Part shown: positions 1-7,141 of the stretch, in pieces | Layout of the letters: the number at the start of each line of letters is the position of its first letter | How positions within the stretch are numbered: position 1 is the stretch's first letter | Assembly (NCBI GenBank): GCA_900548595.1 | Contig: URLB01000045.1 | Coordinates: forward strand, 1-14,611 | Reading direction: 5' to 3' | Length of the DNA stretch: 14,611 nucleotides | DNA from: an uncultured Eubacteriales bacterium | Lineage (GTDB): Bacteria; Bacillota; Clostridia; Lachnospirales; Anaerotignaceae | The notes under the pieces: model-generated | Seen by the model: only the letters and a program-made list of their open reading frames with translations | Database searches by the model: none | Told to the model about the DNA's origin: nothing | Position numbers and translations under genes: made by a program

Positions 1-1802
1 ACGTCGCTGAATATGCTTTCTTCTTCTGGCTCTTCGGGCTTCTTGTCCTCTTCCTTATCTTTGTCATCGTCGTCTTTTCTGTTGTTTTCTTTCTCTTCAA
101 GTTCGAAGCTTGAACCATGAGACTTATTGTCGTCGAGGTAGTCTTCGTATGTTTCCTCGTCCATTGCAATATAGTTACCGTCTTCATCTTTTACAAGGTG
201 GCTGTCCTCGTCAAGATATTCGCTGACATCATTTGTAAACTTTCCGTTTTCGATTGTTAAATCAGAATTACTATCCTCAGTAACTTCAACTTTTCCATTA
301 AACTTTCCGTCTTCAATCGTTACATCAGCATTATTACCTGCTACAGTTACGTTACCTTCAAACGTTCCGTCCTTTATAACAGCGTCAATCGTAGTGCCTG
401 CTTCTGCATTTGCATTTTCAAAATAAAGAGAGTTATCCTCGTCTATTTTTCCACCGTTAATTGTAATACTTGCTCCGTCTGTTCCTGCTGATTTGGAATT
501 GTCAACATTTATTCCGCCCCAGCCGTTTCCTGATGTGCTGATATCCGTTACTGTTAAATCAGACGCATTATTTACTACTCCGTAACCTTTACAGTCTTCA
601 ATAGAAACTCCGTTAAGCTCAACTTTTACCTTATCTTCTCCCTGTGCTGTAAAAATGTTAATACCATGTTTAACATTTTGATTTCCGTCAATCGAAATAT
701 TATTAATAACTACATTAGCGCCATTTTCAATTTCAATTGCCGAATTGCTTCCGTTAGGTTCTCCGGAAATATCTGTTCTAACTTTTATTGTGCTTCCGTT
801 GCCTTCAATTATTATATCACTTGTAATTAATATTGTACTGTCAATTTCATAATCCTCGCCTGTGAATATCCATGTTACTCCATCAGCCTGATTTTTAACA
901 GCCAATTCAAGATCATCAACGTCATTTATGTAGAACGTTTTTTCGCTTTCTTCAAAAGCCTTATCGTCCATTGCAACATAGTTGCCGTCTTCATCTTTTA
1001 CAAGGTGGCTGTCCTCATCAAGATATTCTTCAATATCTGTTGTAAATGTTCCGTTTTTAATATTTATTGAAGGTTTTTCATCTTTGAGATTATTTTTTAT
1101 CTCAATGTCAAAGTTTCCGTTTTCAATATTGAGTTTGGCTTTATCTACACAATCTTCTTCTGTAGCTGTGCTATCACTGCCATATTCAACTTTTCCTTCC
1201 ACCTTACCTGTCATATCTTCATCAAATGTAACGCTGACGCCTTCTCCATAGCCATTATCGGGCCAATAGTATAAATCGAAAGCATACCAGCCTTCCCTTG
1301 CTGTTATGTTTGTTTCGCCGCTTATTACAGTATCGCCGCAGTTATTGCTGATAACATACTGACAGTTATCGCCGCCCTTAAGGTTCATATCTATAAGTGT
1401 AAGGTTACAGTAATTCTGAATCAAAACATATGCAGTATCTGACTCTATTGTTCCGTCTTTTAAAGTTATGTCTGATCCCTTCAATAACTGAAGGCCATTT
1501 GTTTCCGTACCTGATGAACCTACTGTACCGTCTATAGTATATGTATTTCCGTTAAAGTCTATAGTAAAATCGCTTCCGGACTGTACGGCTATTCCGTTTT
1601 CTTCAATATCGTCCAATACTTCAACTGTACAACCTTTATTTTCTTCTTTTTGTGCCTCTTTAACAGCAGCATTTAATGTTTCATACTCAACATCGCCTAT
1701 CTTTGCAACTGCTTTACCTTCGGCAAAAACCGTAAAGTTCATTACGCCGAGTGCCATAACCGCACTGAGTGCTGTTGCGGCTACTCTTTTGAAATTTTTC
1801 AT
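1..1802 (-). CDS. Secreted beta-helix-like surface protein, probable SLH protein (3' end beyond window)
   Basis: An open frame of 600 codons runs from ATG (1800-1802) off the left edge without a stop. AGGAGG at 1811-1816 lies 8 nt before the start. Residues 1-28 form a signal peptide (KNFKR, hydrophobic stretch, VFAEG). The body consists of short beta-rich rungs of the type ITLKDGTIE, INIKNGTF, VTIEDGKF and LTIENGKF, typical of right-handed parallel beta-helix cell-surface proteins. Two halves, ending near residues 279 and 548, each close with an almost identical segment containing DEDSHLVKDEDGNY. Residues about 565-596 form a Lys/Asp/Glu/Pro-rich linker, followed by IFSD and a partial Val codon; FSDV is the usual first strand of an S-layer homology domain. 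I infer a protein held on the cell wall by C-terminal SLH domains. Six Cys lie in the ectodomain, which is rather many for a Clostridial surface protein. The ligand or substrate is unknown; an adhesin or S-layer-associated role is a guess. Confidence 0.85.
   Translation of the reverse strand, partial: MKNFKRVAATALSAVMALGVMNFTVFAEGKAVAKIGDVEYETLNAAVKEAQKEENKGCTVEVLDDIEENGIAVQSGSDFTIDFNGNTYTIDGTVGSSGTETNGLQLLKGSDITLKDGTIESDTAYVLIQNYCNLTLIDMNLKGGDNCQYVISNNCGDTVISGETNITAREGWYAFDLYYWPDNGYGEGVSVTFDEDMTGKVEGKVEYGSDSTATEEDCVDKAKLNIENGNFDIEIKNNLKDEKPSINIKNGTFTTDIEEYLDEDSHLVKDEDGNYVAMDDKAFEESEKTFYINDVDDLELAVKNQADGVTWIFTGEDYEIDSTILITSDIIIEGNGSTIKVRTDISGEPNGSNSAIEIENGANVVINNISIDGNQNVKHGINIFTAQGEDKVKVELNGVSIEDCKGYGVVNNASDLTVTDISTSGNGWGGINVDNSKSAGTDGASITINGGKIDEDNSLYFENANAEAGTTIDAVIKDGTFEGNVTVAGNNADVTIEDGKFNGKVEVTEDSNSDLTIENGKFTNDVSEYLDEDSHLVKDEDGNYIAMDEETYEDYLDDNKSHGSSFELEEKENNRKDDDDKDKEEDKKPEEPEEESIFSD
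157..221 (-). repeat. Direct repeat copy B (65 bp) inside the surface protein gene
   Basis: This stretch matches 964-1028 at 62 of 65 bases. The copies are 807 bp (exactly 269 codons) apart and in frame. Both encode the segment around DEDSHLVKDEDGNY that closes each half of the beta-helix region. Two of the three differences are silent and the third changes Val to Ile, so this is a protein-level module duplication under coding constraint or recent conversion, not a mobile element. Confidence 0.9.
964..1028 (-). repeat. Direct repeat copy A (65 bp) inside the surface protein gene
   Basis: This is the partner of the copy at 157-221 (62/65 identical). It encodes residues about 259-279 of the surface protein. 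Recombination between the copies would delete or duplicate 269 codons in frame. Confidence 0.9.
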
Positions 1803-1823
1803 ATATACATCCTCCTTTGTTTT

Positions 1824-1837
1824 TATGCTTAAGCATA
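1824..1837. promoter_or_regulatory. Perfect 14-bp palindrome in the leader of the surface protein gene
   Basis: TATGCTTAAGCATA is a perfect palindrome between the predicted -10 and the ribosome binding site. The half-site TATGCTT (minus strand) occurs again at 1880-1886, overlapping the -35 hexamer. The arrangement suggests an operator for an unidentified regulator; it could also be chance in AT-rich DNA. Confidence 0.4.
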
Positions 1838-1851
1838 CTATTACAAGATAT

Positions 1852-1881
1852 ATTTTACCCCCCCCCGATATATTTCGTCAA
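1852..1881 (-). promoter_or_regulatory. Promoter with a G9 tract in its spacer, before the surface protein gene
   Basis: On the minus strand, TTGACG (1876-1881) and TAAAAT (1852-1857) are separated by 18 nt. The nine spacer bases next to the -10 are all G (plus strand C at 1858-1866). The predicted start of transcription is about 45 nt before the ATG. Both hexamers differ from consensus at one position. Losing one G gives the optimal 17-nt spacer; gaining one gives a poor 19. This is the known design of phase-variable promoters with homopolymer spacers. Confidence 0.7.
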
Positions 1882-2036
1882 GCATAATTGTCTGTCGGTT
1901 GGATGTATTTACTTACGCCATTTATTTTTTAGCCTTACTATTTTTTCATGTAGACTTCCATACAAATAAAAAGATAAAAAAGAGGCTTTTCAGTTTCTTA
2001 TCCTAATTTATATTATTCTGCTTTTTTAATCGGCAA

Positions 2037-2060
2037 AAGGCAGGGATAAATCCCTGCCTT
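2037..2060 (-). terminator. Rho-independent terminator after aspS
   Basis: A perfect 10-bp stem (AAGGCAGGGA with its complement) has a 4-nt loop and lies 13 nt after the aspS stop. On the minus strand the 3' arm ends in TT and is followed by TT, so the U run is short (TTTT), then TTGCCG and an AT-rich stretch. The remaining gap up to the surface protein promoter is AT-rich and shows no further gene. Confidence 0.75.
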
Positions 2061-2073
2061 CAACTTTTAATAT

Positions 2074-3876
2074 TTATTCTTCTGTAACTTCTTCCTCTTT
2101 AACTGTTATTCCCAATTCGTCAAGCTGTTTTGCGTCAACTACATCAGGGGCATTTGTAAGAGGACATGAAGCGTCTTTTACTTTAGGGAATGCGATTACG
2201 TCCCTTATGCTTGTTGCACCGGTCATAAGCATTATAATACGGTCGAAACCGAATGCAAGACCGCCGTGCGGAGGTACTCCGTACTTAAATGCGTCAAGCA
2301 GGAAACCGAATCTTTCCTGTGCGTCTTCCTGTGAAAATCCTAAAAGCCCGAATATCTTCTGCTGAATGTCTCTTCTGTGGATACGGATACTTCCGCCGCC
2401 CAGCTCAAAGCCGTTAAGAACCATGTCGTATGCCTTTGCTCTAACCTTAGAAGGGTCTGTATCAAGCAGTTCCAAATCCTCATCCATGGGGCATGTAAAC
2501 GGATGATGTTCGGCAACATATCTGTTTTCTTCTTCATCCCACTCAAACATAGGGAATTCCGTTACCCATAAAAATCTGAAATCATCGGGTTTTGTAAGTT
2601 CCTGTCTTCTTGCTATTTCACATCTTAATGCTCCGAGTGCGTCAAATACAACTTTATTCTGGTCTGCACATATAAGTATTAAGTCTCCGGGCTTACCGTT
2701 AAGCGCGTCTACGATTTCCTGTAACTTTTCAGGAGTAAAGAACTTGGCTATCTGTGATTTTAAAGTTCCGTCGTCATTTACAACAATCCATGCAAGACCT
2801 TTTGCTCTGTATGTTTTAACAAATTCTACAAGAGAGTCTATCTGTTTTCTCGGATAATGTCCGCAGCCTTCCGCATTTATGGCTCTTACGCTTCCGCCTG
2901 CCTCTATAGCGCTCTTGAACACTACAAATTCGCTGTCTCTTACAATTTCAGTAATGTCGTTCAGTTCCATTCCGAATCTTACGTCAGGCTTATCGGAACC
3001 GTATCTTTCCATTGCGTCTTTATACTTCATTCTCTGCATGGGAATAGGGACGTCAACATCAAGTATTTCCTTGAATACTCTCTGGATAAGTCTTTCGTTT
3101 AAATCCATTATGTCGTCAACGTCAACGAAAGAAAGTTCCATATCCACCTGTGAGAATTCCGGCTGACGGTCTGCTCTTAAGTCCTCGTCTCTGAAACATT
3201 TAGCTATCTGGAAATACTTGTCCATTCCAGATACCATCAAAAGCTGTTTGTAAAGCTGAGGGGACTGAGGAAGTCCGTAAAACTTGCCGTTGTGTACACG
3301 GCTTGGCACAAGATAGTCTCTGGCGCCCTCGGGTGTACTTTTTCCGAGCATAGGAGTTTCTATTTCCAAAAAGCCTTCTTCTGAAAGGAAATTTCTTATA
3401 ACCTGAGCCGTTTTATGTCTCATTACTATATTTTTAAGCTGGCATGGACGTCTAAGGTCAATATATCTGTATTTAAGTCTTAAATCGTCTTTAACAGTTA
3501 TATCATCTTCCACCTGGAAAGGAGTAGTTTCACTTTCGGAAAGTATTCTCAATTCGGATGCGATAATTTCTATAGCTCCCGTTTTCATATTTTTATTTAC
3601 ATTTCCTTCGGTTCTTGCGGCTACAACACCTTTAACCGCAACTACATACTCGCTTCTTATCGTTTCCGCTTTATTAAAAAGCGCTTTATCCGCATTATTT
3701 CCGTCAACAACAGCCTGTACAATACCTGTTCTGTCTCTAAGCGCAATAAATATAAGCTGTCCCAGGTCTCTTCTTCTCTGAACCCAGCCCATAACCGTAA
3801 CTTCACTGCCTATAAGCGCTTCGTTTACATCACAACACATATGGCTTCTCTTTAAGCCAGTCATCGCTTCTCCCAT
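2074..3876 (-). CDS. aspS: Aspartate--tRNA ligase (AspRS)
   Basis: This class II synthetase charges tRNA-Asp in the cytoplasm. The 600 residues match the bacterial-type length. An N-terminal OB-fold anticodon-binding domain (about 9-110) carries RRRDLG (34-39). The catalytic domain has QSPQLYKQ (204-211), motif 2 FRDEDLRADRQPEF (228-241) and motif 3 GGLAFGFDRI (538-547). The insertion at about 300-430 is the GAD-type domain of bacterial AspRS. The Leu in RRRDLG is the residue usually seen in discriminating enzymes, whereas non-discriminating AspRS often has His there; this suggests Asp-tRNA-specific charging but does not prove it. The ATG at 3874-3876 has AAGGAG 9 nt upstream; a second Met (residue 5) is an alternative. 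It is the last gene of the yhbY cluster, 73 nt after rsfS, with a probable promoter in that gap. No T-box leader fits in the gap. Confidence 0.97.
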   Translation of the reverse strand: MGEAMTGLKRSHMCCDVNEALIGSEVTVMGWVQRRRDLGQLIFIALRDRTGIVQAVVDGNNADKALFNKAETIRSEYVVAVKGVVAARTEGNVNKNMKTGAIEIIASELRILSESETTPFQVEDDITVKDDLRLKYRYIDLRRPCQLKNIVMRHKTAQVIRNFLSEEGFLEIETPMLGKSTPEGARDYLVPSRVHNGKFYGLPQSPQLYKQLLMVSGMDKYFQIAKCFRDEDLRADRQPEFSQVDMELSFVDVDDIMDLNERLIQRVFKEILDVDVPIPMQRMKYKDAMERYGSDKPDVRFGMELNDITEIVRDSEFVVFKSAIEAGGSVRAINAEGCGHYPRKQIDSLVEFVKTYRAKGLAWIVVNDDGTLKSQIAKFFTPEKLQEIVDALNGKPGDLILICADQNKVVFDALGALRCEIARRQELTKPDDFRFLWVTEFPMFEWDEEENRYVAEHHPFTCPMDEDLELLDTDPSKVRAKAYDMVLNGFELGGGSIRIHRRDIQQKIFGLLGFSQEDAQERFGFLLDAFKYGVPPHGGLAFGFDRIIMLMTGATSIRDVIAFPKVKDASCPLTNAPDVVDAKQLDELGITVKEEEVTEE

Positions 3877-3914
3877 TATAAATATCTCCTTAAAACAATA
3901 TTCTACAACCTTTA

Positions 3915-3942
3915 ATCATACCATTGTTTTTCAAAAATTCAA
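3915..3942 (-). promoter_or_regulatory. Probable internal promoter for aspS
   Basis: In the 73-nt gap after rsfS the minus strand has TTGAAT (3937-3942), a 16-nt spacer and TATGAT (3915-3920). TGG directly before the -10 makes an extended -10 element. The leader would be about 30 nt. This would let aspS be transcribed independently of the upstream cluster. Confidence 0.55.
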
Positions 3943-3949
3943 TAGTATT

Positions 3950-4300
3950 TCAACATTCCTTTGCGTCTCCCCATATTCTTTCGAGGTTATAGAAGTTACG
4001 CTGTTCTTTATCGAAAACATGTACTATAAGGCTGCCGTAGTCCAAAAGTATCCATATTCCTCCAGAGTATCCTTCGGAATGGTGTAATTTATATCCTGCC
4101 TTAAAAAGCTTTTCGTTTACGCTGTCAGCCATAGCCCTGATCTGGTTAGGGTTATTTCCGCTTCCTATAACAAAGAAATCGGCAATATTGCTCAATCCTT
4201 TTAAGTCAAGAACCTTTATATCTTCTCCCTTTTTATCCTCAAGCGCTTCTTTAGCGAGGTTTGCCATTTCCAGCGCTTCCTGGTGTAAATCTTTATTCAT
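3950..4300 (-). CDS. rsfS: Ribosome silencing factor RsfS (YbeB/Iojap family)
   Basis: RsfS binds protein L14 on the large ribosomal subunit and blocks joining of the subunits, shutting down translation in starvation. The 116 residues match the family length. Family signatures are visible in order: KGEDIKVLDL (about 24-33), the core SNIADFFVIGSGNNPNQIRA (about 37-56), and the C-terminal part with EGYSGGIWILLDYGSLIVHVF and the YNLERIWGDA ending. AAGGAGG lies 5 nt before the ATG. It follows yqeK after 30 nt, the common Firmicutes order yhbY-nadD-yqeK-rsfS. The family assignment is firm; the cellular role is taken from studied homologues. Confidence 0.97.
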   Translation of the reverse strand: MNKDLHQEALEMANLAKEALEDKKGEDIKVLDLKGLSNIADFFVIGSGNNPNQIRAMADSVNEKLFKAGYKLHHSEGYSGGIWILLDYGSLIVHVFDKEQRNFYNLERIWGDAKEC

Positions 4301-4330
4301 ATAGTCCTCCTTGATTAAATCTCCGCCTAA

Positions 4331-4909
4331 TTATTTTTTCAGGTTTTTATAATATTCATAAGCTTCTTCCGAATAAGGATGAAGCAGTCTGTTTCTTTCC
4401 TTAACATACTTTATCGTACTGTCAAGTATATATTCCATAGCCTCGTCTAAATTTTTATACGCCAGCTCTCTTGCCTTCTCCAATCCCTCGAAAGGAGTTC
4501 TGTTAGGCTCTATATAATCCGCAATAAAAATGATTTTCTCCAACACAGACATATTTTTTTTGCCGGTGGTATGCCATTTTATCGCCTCCAGAATATCCGT
4601 ATCTTCCGCACCGTATTCCCTTTTTGCGACTTCCGCACCCAAAAACGGATGTATAAGGTCTATCTGTTTTTTCATAATATCGTCTGTCTGTATATGATAT
4701 TCCTTTGCAAAACGTCTTTTCATGTCAGGCGGATAATCCTTTGCGCAGTCGTGTAGAAGTCCGGCATACTCGGCTTTTTTGGCAAGCTCTTCGTCTCCGT
4801 AGCGTTCTGCCAGCTTTCTCGCCTCTTCCGCAACGCCCAGCGTGTGTATATATCTTTCTGTTGACAACGCCGACATAAGTTTGCTTTTTACAGTATCTTT
4901 ATCAAGCAT
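4331..4909 (-). CDS. yqeK: HD-domain phosphohydrolase YqeK, probable symmetrical Ap4A hydrolase
   Basis: Homologues split diadenosine tetraphosphate into two ADP, which lowers this stress-linked nucleotide. The metal-binding HD residues are visible: H22 (YIHTLGV), H53-D54 (LLHDCAKD), H87 (HPFLGA), H113 (KWHTTG) and D131 (FIADYIEPNR). I start the gene at ATG 4907-4909 (192 residues) rather than at the in-frame ATG 27 nt upstream. The internal one has GAAGG about 8 nt before it, while the upstream one has no ribosome binding site and would lie deep within nadD. With this start, the gene overlaps the nadD stop by 8 nt (ATGCTTGA), a typical translational coupling. The family is clear; the activity is inferred from Gram-positive YqeK enzymes. 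Confidence 0.93.
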   Translation of the reverse strand: MLDKDTVKSKLMSALSTERYIHTLGVAEEARKLAERYGDEELAKKAEYAGLLHDCAKDYPPDMKRRFAKEYHIQTDDIMKKQIDLIHPFLGAEVAKREYGAEDTDILEAIKWHTTGKKNMSVLEKIIFIADYIEPNRTPFEGLEKARELAYKNLDEAMEYILDSTIKYVKERNRLLHPYSEEAYEYYKNLKK

Positions 4910-5543
4910 TATTTTTACCTTCTTTATATAAATCATGGTCAGCTATATATTTTTCGGTTTCCTTCGGTATAAGGTATTTTACATTTTTACCGCTTCTTAT
5001 TTTTTCACGAAGCTCCGTAGAGGATATATCCAGCGAAGGAACTTCCAGAAAGAATATATTGCATCCGTATTTTTTTCTTATGCTGTCTATCTTATTTTTA
5101 ACTTCCTCATTGTCGAATCCCGGTCGCGTAACAGCTATAAAATCGCACATTTTAAGCAGTTTTTCGGGCTGTTTCCATCTTTCCACAGAGGTTATCTCAT
5201 CAGCGCCCATAACAAAATATATTTCCGTATTAGGATTATTTTTTTTGATTTCGGACAATGTGTCGACCGTATAGGTTTTACCCTTTCTTTCTATCTCCAT
5301 GGAAGAAACAGCAAAAGCCGGATTATCGGCTACGGCGGCTTTTATCATTTCATACCGTTCCTCTGCCGTGGCTGAACTCATATTTTTATGCGGAGCCTCC
5401 CCAAGAGGCATTATAACAACCTTATCCACGTCAAAACTGTCGTAGACTGTCTGCGCCGTTACCAAATGTCCGTAATGCAGCGGATCAAACGCTCCTCCCA
5501 TTATGGCAACCCTGCGGCATTTCCCAAAATCGAAGTCTGTCAT
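4902..5543 (-). CDS. nadD: Nicotinate-nucleotide adenylyltransferase
   Basis: NadD joins nicotinate mononucleotide and ATP to make deamido-NAD, the central step of NAD synthesis. The 213 residues fit the family. The nucleotidyltransferase signature GGAFDPLHYGH (16-26) carries the HxGH motif, and ISSTELR (173-179) is the second ATP-binding motif. KTYTVDTL (89-96) and FVMGADE (110-116) are also typical. The ATG is 9 nt after the yhbY stop. The only purine-rich site (AAGGA) is about 13 nt away, so translation probably depends on coupling with yhbY. The N-terminus is several residues longer than usual before the GGxF motif, and a shorter start cannot be ruled out. Confidence 0.96.
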   Translation of the reverse strand: MTDFDFGKCRRVAIMGGAFDPLHYGHLVTAQTVYDSFDVDKVVIMPLGEAPHKNMSSATAEERYEMIKAAVADNPAFAVSSMEIERKGKTYTVDTLSEIKKNNPNTEIYFVMGADEITSVERWKQPEKLLKMCDFIAVTRPGFDNEEVKNKIDSIRKKYGCNIFFLEVPSLDISSTELREKIRSGKNVKYLIPKETEKYIADHDLYKEGKNNA

Positions 5544-5552
5544 CGTATTATC

Positions 5553-5855
5553 TCATTCCTTTTTAGCCTTCGGAAGTTCTATTATCGGCTTTTTTGCCGG
5601 TCTGTAAAGCACAAATCTGTTCCCTATAACCTGTACCACATCTGAATGGGTTCTTGCGGCTATTGTCTGCGCCGCCTCTCTTGTATCCAGCAGGCAGTTA
5701 TCAAGTATATTCATCTTTAATATTTCTCTTGCCTCCAAGGCGGAATCTACAGCTTCGGTAAGTTCCGGAGTAACTCCTGCCTTTCCGATATGAAAAATCG
5801 GCTCTAAGCCGTTTGCCATGCTTCTTAAAAATGCTCTCTGTTTACTTGTTAACAT
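5553..5855 (-). CDS. yhbY: YhbY family RNA-binding protein (CRM domain), ribosome assembly factor
   Basis: The 100 residues form a single CRM domain, an RNA-binding fold found in YhbY proteins that associate with the pre-50S subunit. Visible marks are LTSKQRAFLRSMAN at the start, the conserved IGKAG loop (about 23-27), the E-L-LK-pattern helix (EAREILKMNIL) and the basic IGNRFVLYRP near the end. The tail is Lys-rich. AAGGAG lies 7 nt before the ATG. It is the first gene of the yhbY-nadD-yqeK-rsfS-aspS cluster and directly follows a well-formed promoter. In related genomes it commonly sits next to obgE; here a secreted-protein gene lies between them. Confidence 0.95.
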   Translation of the reverse strand: MLTSKQRAFLRSMANGLEPIFHIGKAGVTPELTEAVDSALEAREILKMNILDNCLLDTREAAQTIAARTHSDVVQVIGNRFVLYRPAKKPIIELPKAKKE

Positions 5856-5884
5856 AGTTTTCTCCTTTTTTACGTAATATATTT

Positions 5885-5913
5885 AGTATAAATAATTGTT
5901 CTGCTTTTTGCAA
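5885..5913 (-). promoter_or_regulatory. Promoter of the yhbY-nadD-yqeK-rsfS-aspS cluster
   Basis: On the minus strand TTGCAA (5908-5913), a 17-nt spacer and TATACT (5885-5890) match a housekeeping sigma promoter. It lies between the terminator of the upstream gene and the yhbY ribosome binding site, giving a leader of about 25 nt. Confidence 0.75.
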
Positions 5914-5947
5914 TAACAAAGCTGTTTTTATGCCATTTAAAACACAT

Positions 5948-5973
5948 AAAAAGGACCGGATTTGTTCCGGTCC
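5948..5973 (-). terminator. Rho-independent terminator after the CuAO_N/PepSY gene
   Basis: A perfect 8-bp GC-rich stem (GGACCGGA/TCCGGTCC, 5953-5973) with a 5-nt loop is followed on the minus strand by TTTTT (5952-5948). It isolates the secreted-protein gene from yhbY. Confidence 0.88.
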
Positions 5974-6000
5974 CGTTTGTTTTACTTAATTATCAGACTA

Positions 6001-7014
6001 TCAATCGTCATAATCTACATCTTTGTCAAGAATTTTTCCCGTTTCTGCGTCTATCTTATATTCATACTCTGTTCCGTTGTGTCTGAATTCGATTTCGTAT
6101 ACGGCTCTTCCGTCGTCATGGTCAAGAGTAGCTTTAATAAATCTTATGTCTTTTTCTTTAATCCCTGCGTCCTTTGCGGCAATCGATTTAGCCTTATTGT
6201 CGCTTATATATTTGCCGTCCTTATCGTCGTCAACTTCTTTTTCTGTTTTTCTGCTGATTATTTTTCCTGTATCGATTTCAACCTCATATTCATACTCTGT
6301 TCCGTCGTATGCAAATTCTATTTCGTATGTCCATACGCCGTTCTCGTAATCTTTGTCAACTCTTATATACTCAACTTTTTTGCCGCCGATACCTGCGTCT
6401 TTGAGTATCTTATCCTTAAGTTCTTCAAGACTGAATTTTCCCTTGCCGCTTTCAAATGAATCCGCATCAGTTACTGTACGGTCATCATCTTTTAATGTAA
6501 CGGTTTTTTCGTCTCCGTCCCAGATTACGTCATTATCCATTATCTCGCCTATTGCCCTAAGCGGAAGATATGTGGATCCTTCGTAAAGAAGTGGATATAC
6601 TCTGTCGCCGTTGGCGTCTTTAAATCTCTGCTCCTTGTTATCGATTACTATTTTAAAGTCTTTTCTTATCTGGACGTCTATGTCCTCTCTGCTTTCTCTT
6701 GAAGGTTTAGTAGTATTTTTATACTCGTCTCTGTCTCCGCTTATTGTAATTGTTTTTGTCTTTTCATCCCAGTTTACGTTTTTGCCCATTATCTCGCCGA
6801 TAGATCTCAAAGGAAGATATGTGGAGTCATCGAAAAGTATCGGATAAATATAATCTCCCGAAGCGTTTCTGAAATATGTTCTTTCATCGTCGATTATAAT
6901 ACTTATGTCAGGTCTGAGTTCCGCCTCTCTCTCTTCTATTTCAGCGGCGCTTACGGAAACAACCGATGACACACACATTACTCCGGCAAGCATTGTACCT
7001 AAAATTTTCTTCAT
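6001..7014 (-). CDS. Secreted protein with two copper-amine-oxidase-N-like and two PepSY domains
   Basis: Residues 1-24 form a signal peptide (MKKILG, hydrophobic core, SVSAA). Two copies of a stalk domain of the copper amine oxidase N-terminal type follow (about 37-93 and 119-176), each with a STYLPLRxIGEIM core and a V-WD-xT-T-x ending. Two PepSY domains follow (about 195-258 and 271-336), each with the YEIEF-x-GTEYEY-x(5)-TGKI pattern. Such modules are common in Clostridial exported proteins. CuAO_N-like domains there are structural and carry no amine oxidase catalytic centre; PepSY is known as a protease-propeptide-like or inhibitory/chaperone domain. The function is unknown; a role at the cell envelope is inferred. 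GGAGG lies about 8 nt before the ATG. The AT-rich upstream gap (7015-7141) has no convincing -35. Placement between obgE and yhbY is unusual. Confidence 0.88.
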   Translation of the reverse strand: MKKILGTMLAGVMCVSSVVSVSAAEIEEREAELRPDISIIIDDERTYFRNASGDYIYPILFDDSTYLPLRSIGEIMGKNVNWDEKTKTITISGDRDEYKNTTKPSRESREDIDVQIRKDFKIVIDNKEQRFKDANGDRVYPLLYEGSTYLPLRAIGEIMDNDVIWDGDEKTVTLKDDDRTVTDADSFESGKGKFSLEELKDKILKDAGIGGKKVEYIRVDKDYENGVWTYEIEFAYDGTEYEYEVEIDTGKIISRKTEKEVDDDKDGKYISDNKAKSIAAKDAGIKEKDIRFIKATLDHDDGRAVYEIEFRHNGTEYEYKIDAETGKILDKDVDYDD

Positions 7015-7141
7015 AATCTATCCCTCCGTTTATATTCCTAAATCCTATTTTCTTTAAATAGAATATATCACATTTTTATATAAAAATTATTTTTTTAATT
7101 AAATCTTAAAATAAAATTAATAAGCGTTTCATTATCTGAAC

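Noticed and set aside
157..1028. CRISPR or mobile element origin of the repeats in the surface protein gene
   Set aside because: There are only two copies, 807 bp apart, both in frame and coding for the same protein segment.
1858..1866. The C9 run as a sequencing artefact
   Set aside because: Homopolymer length errors are possible, but a run of this size in AT-rich DNA exactly within a promoter spacer is meaningful even if the count is off by one.
4910..4936. Upstream ATG giving a 9-residue longer YqeK
   Set aside because: No ribosome binding site precedes it, and the internal ATG has one plus a typical 8-nt overlap with nadD.
6001..7014. Copper amine oxidase enzyme
   Set aside because: Only the small N-terminal-type stalk domains are present; there is no catalytic domain or topaquinone motif.
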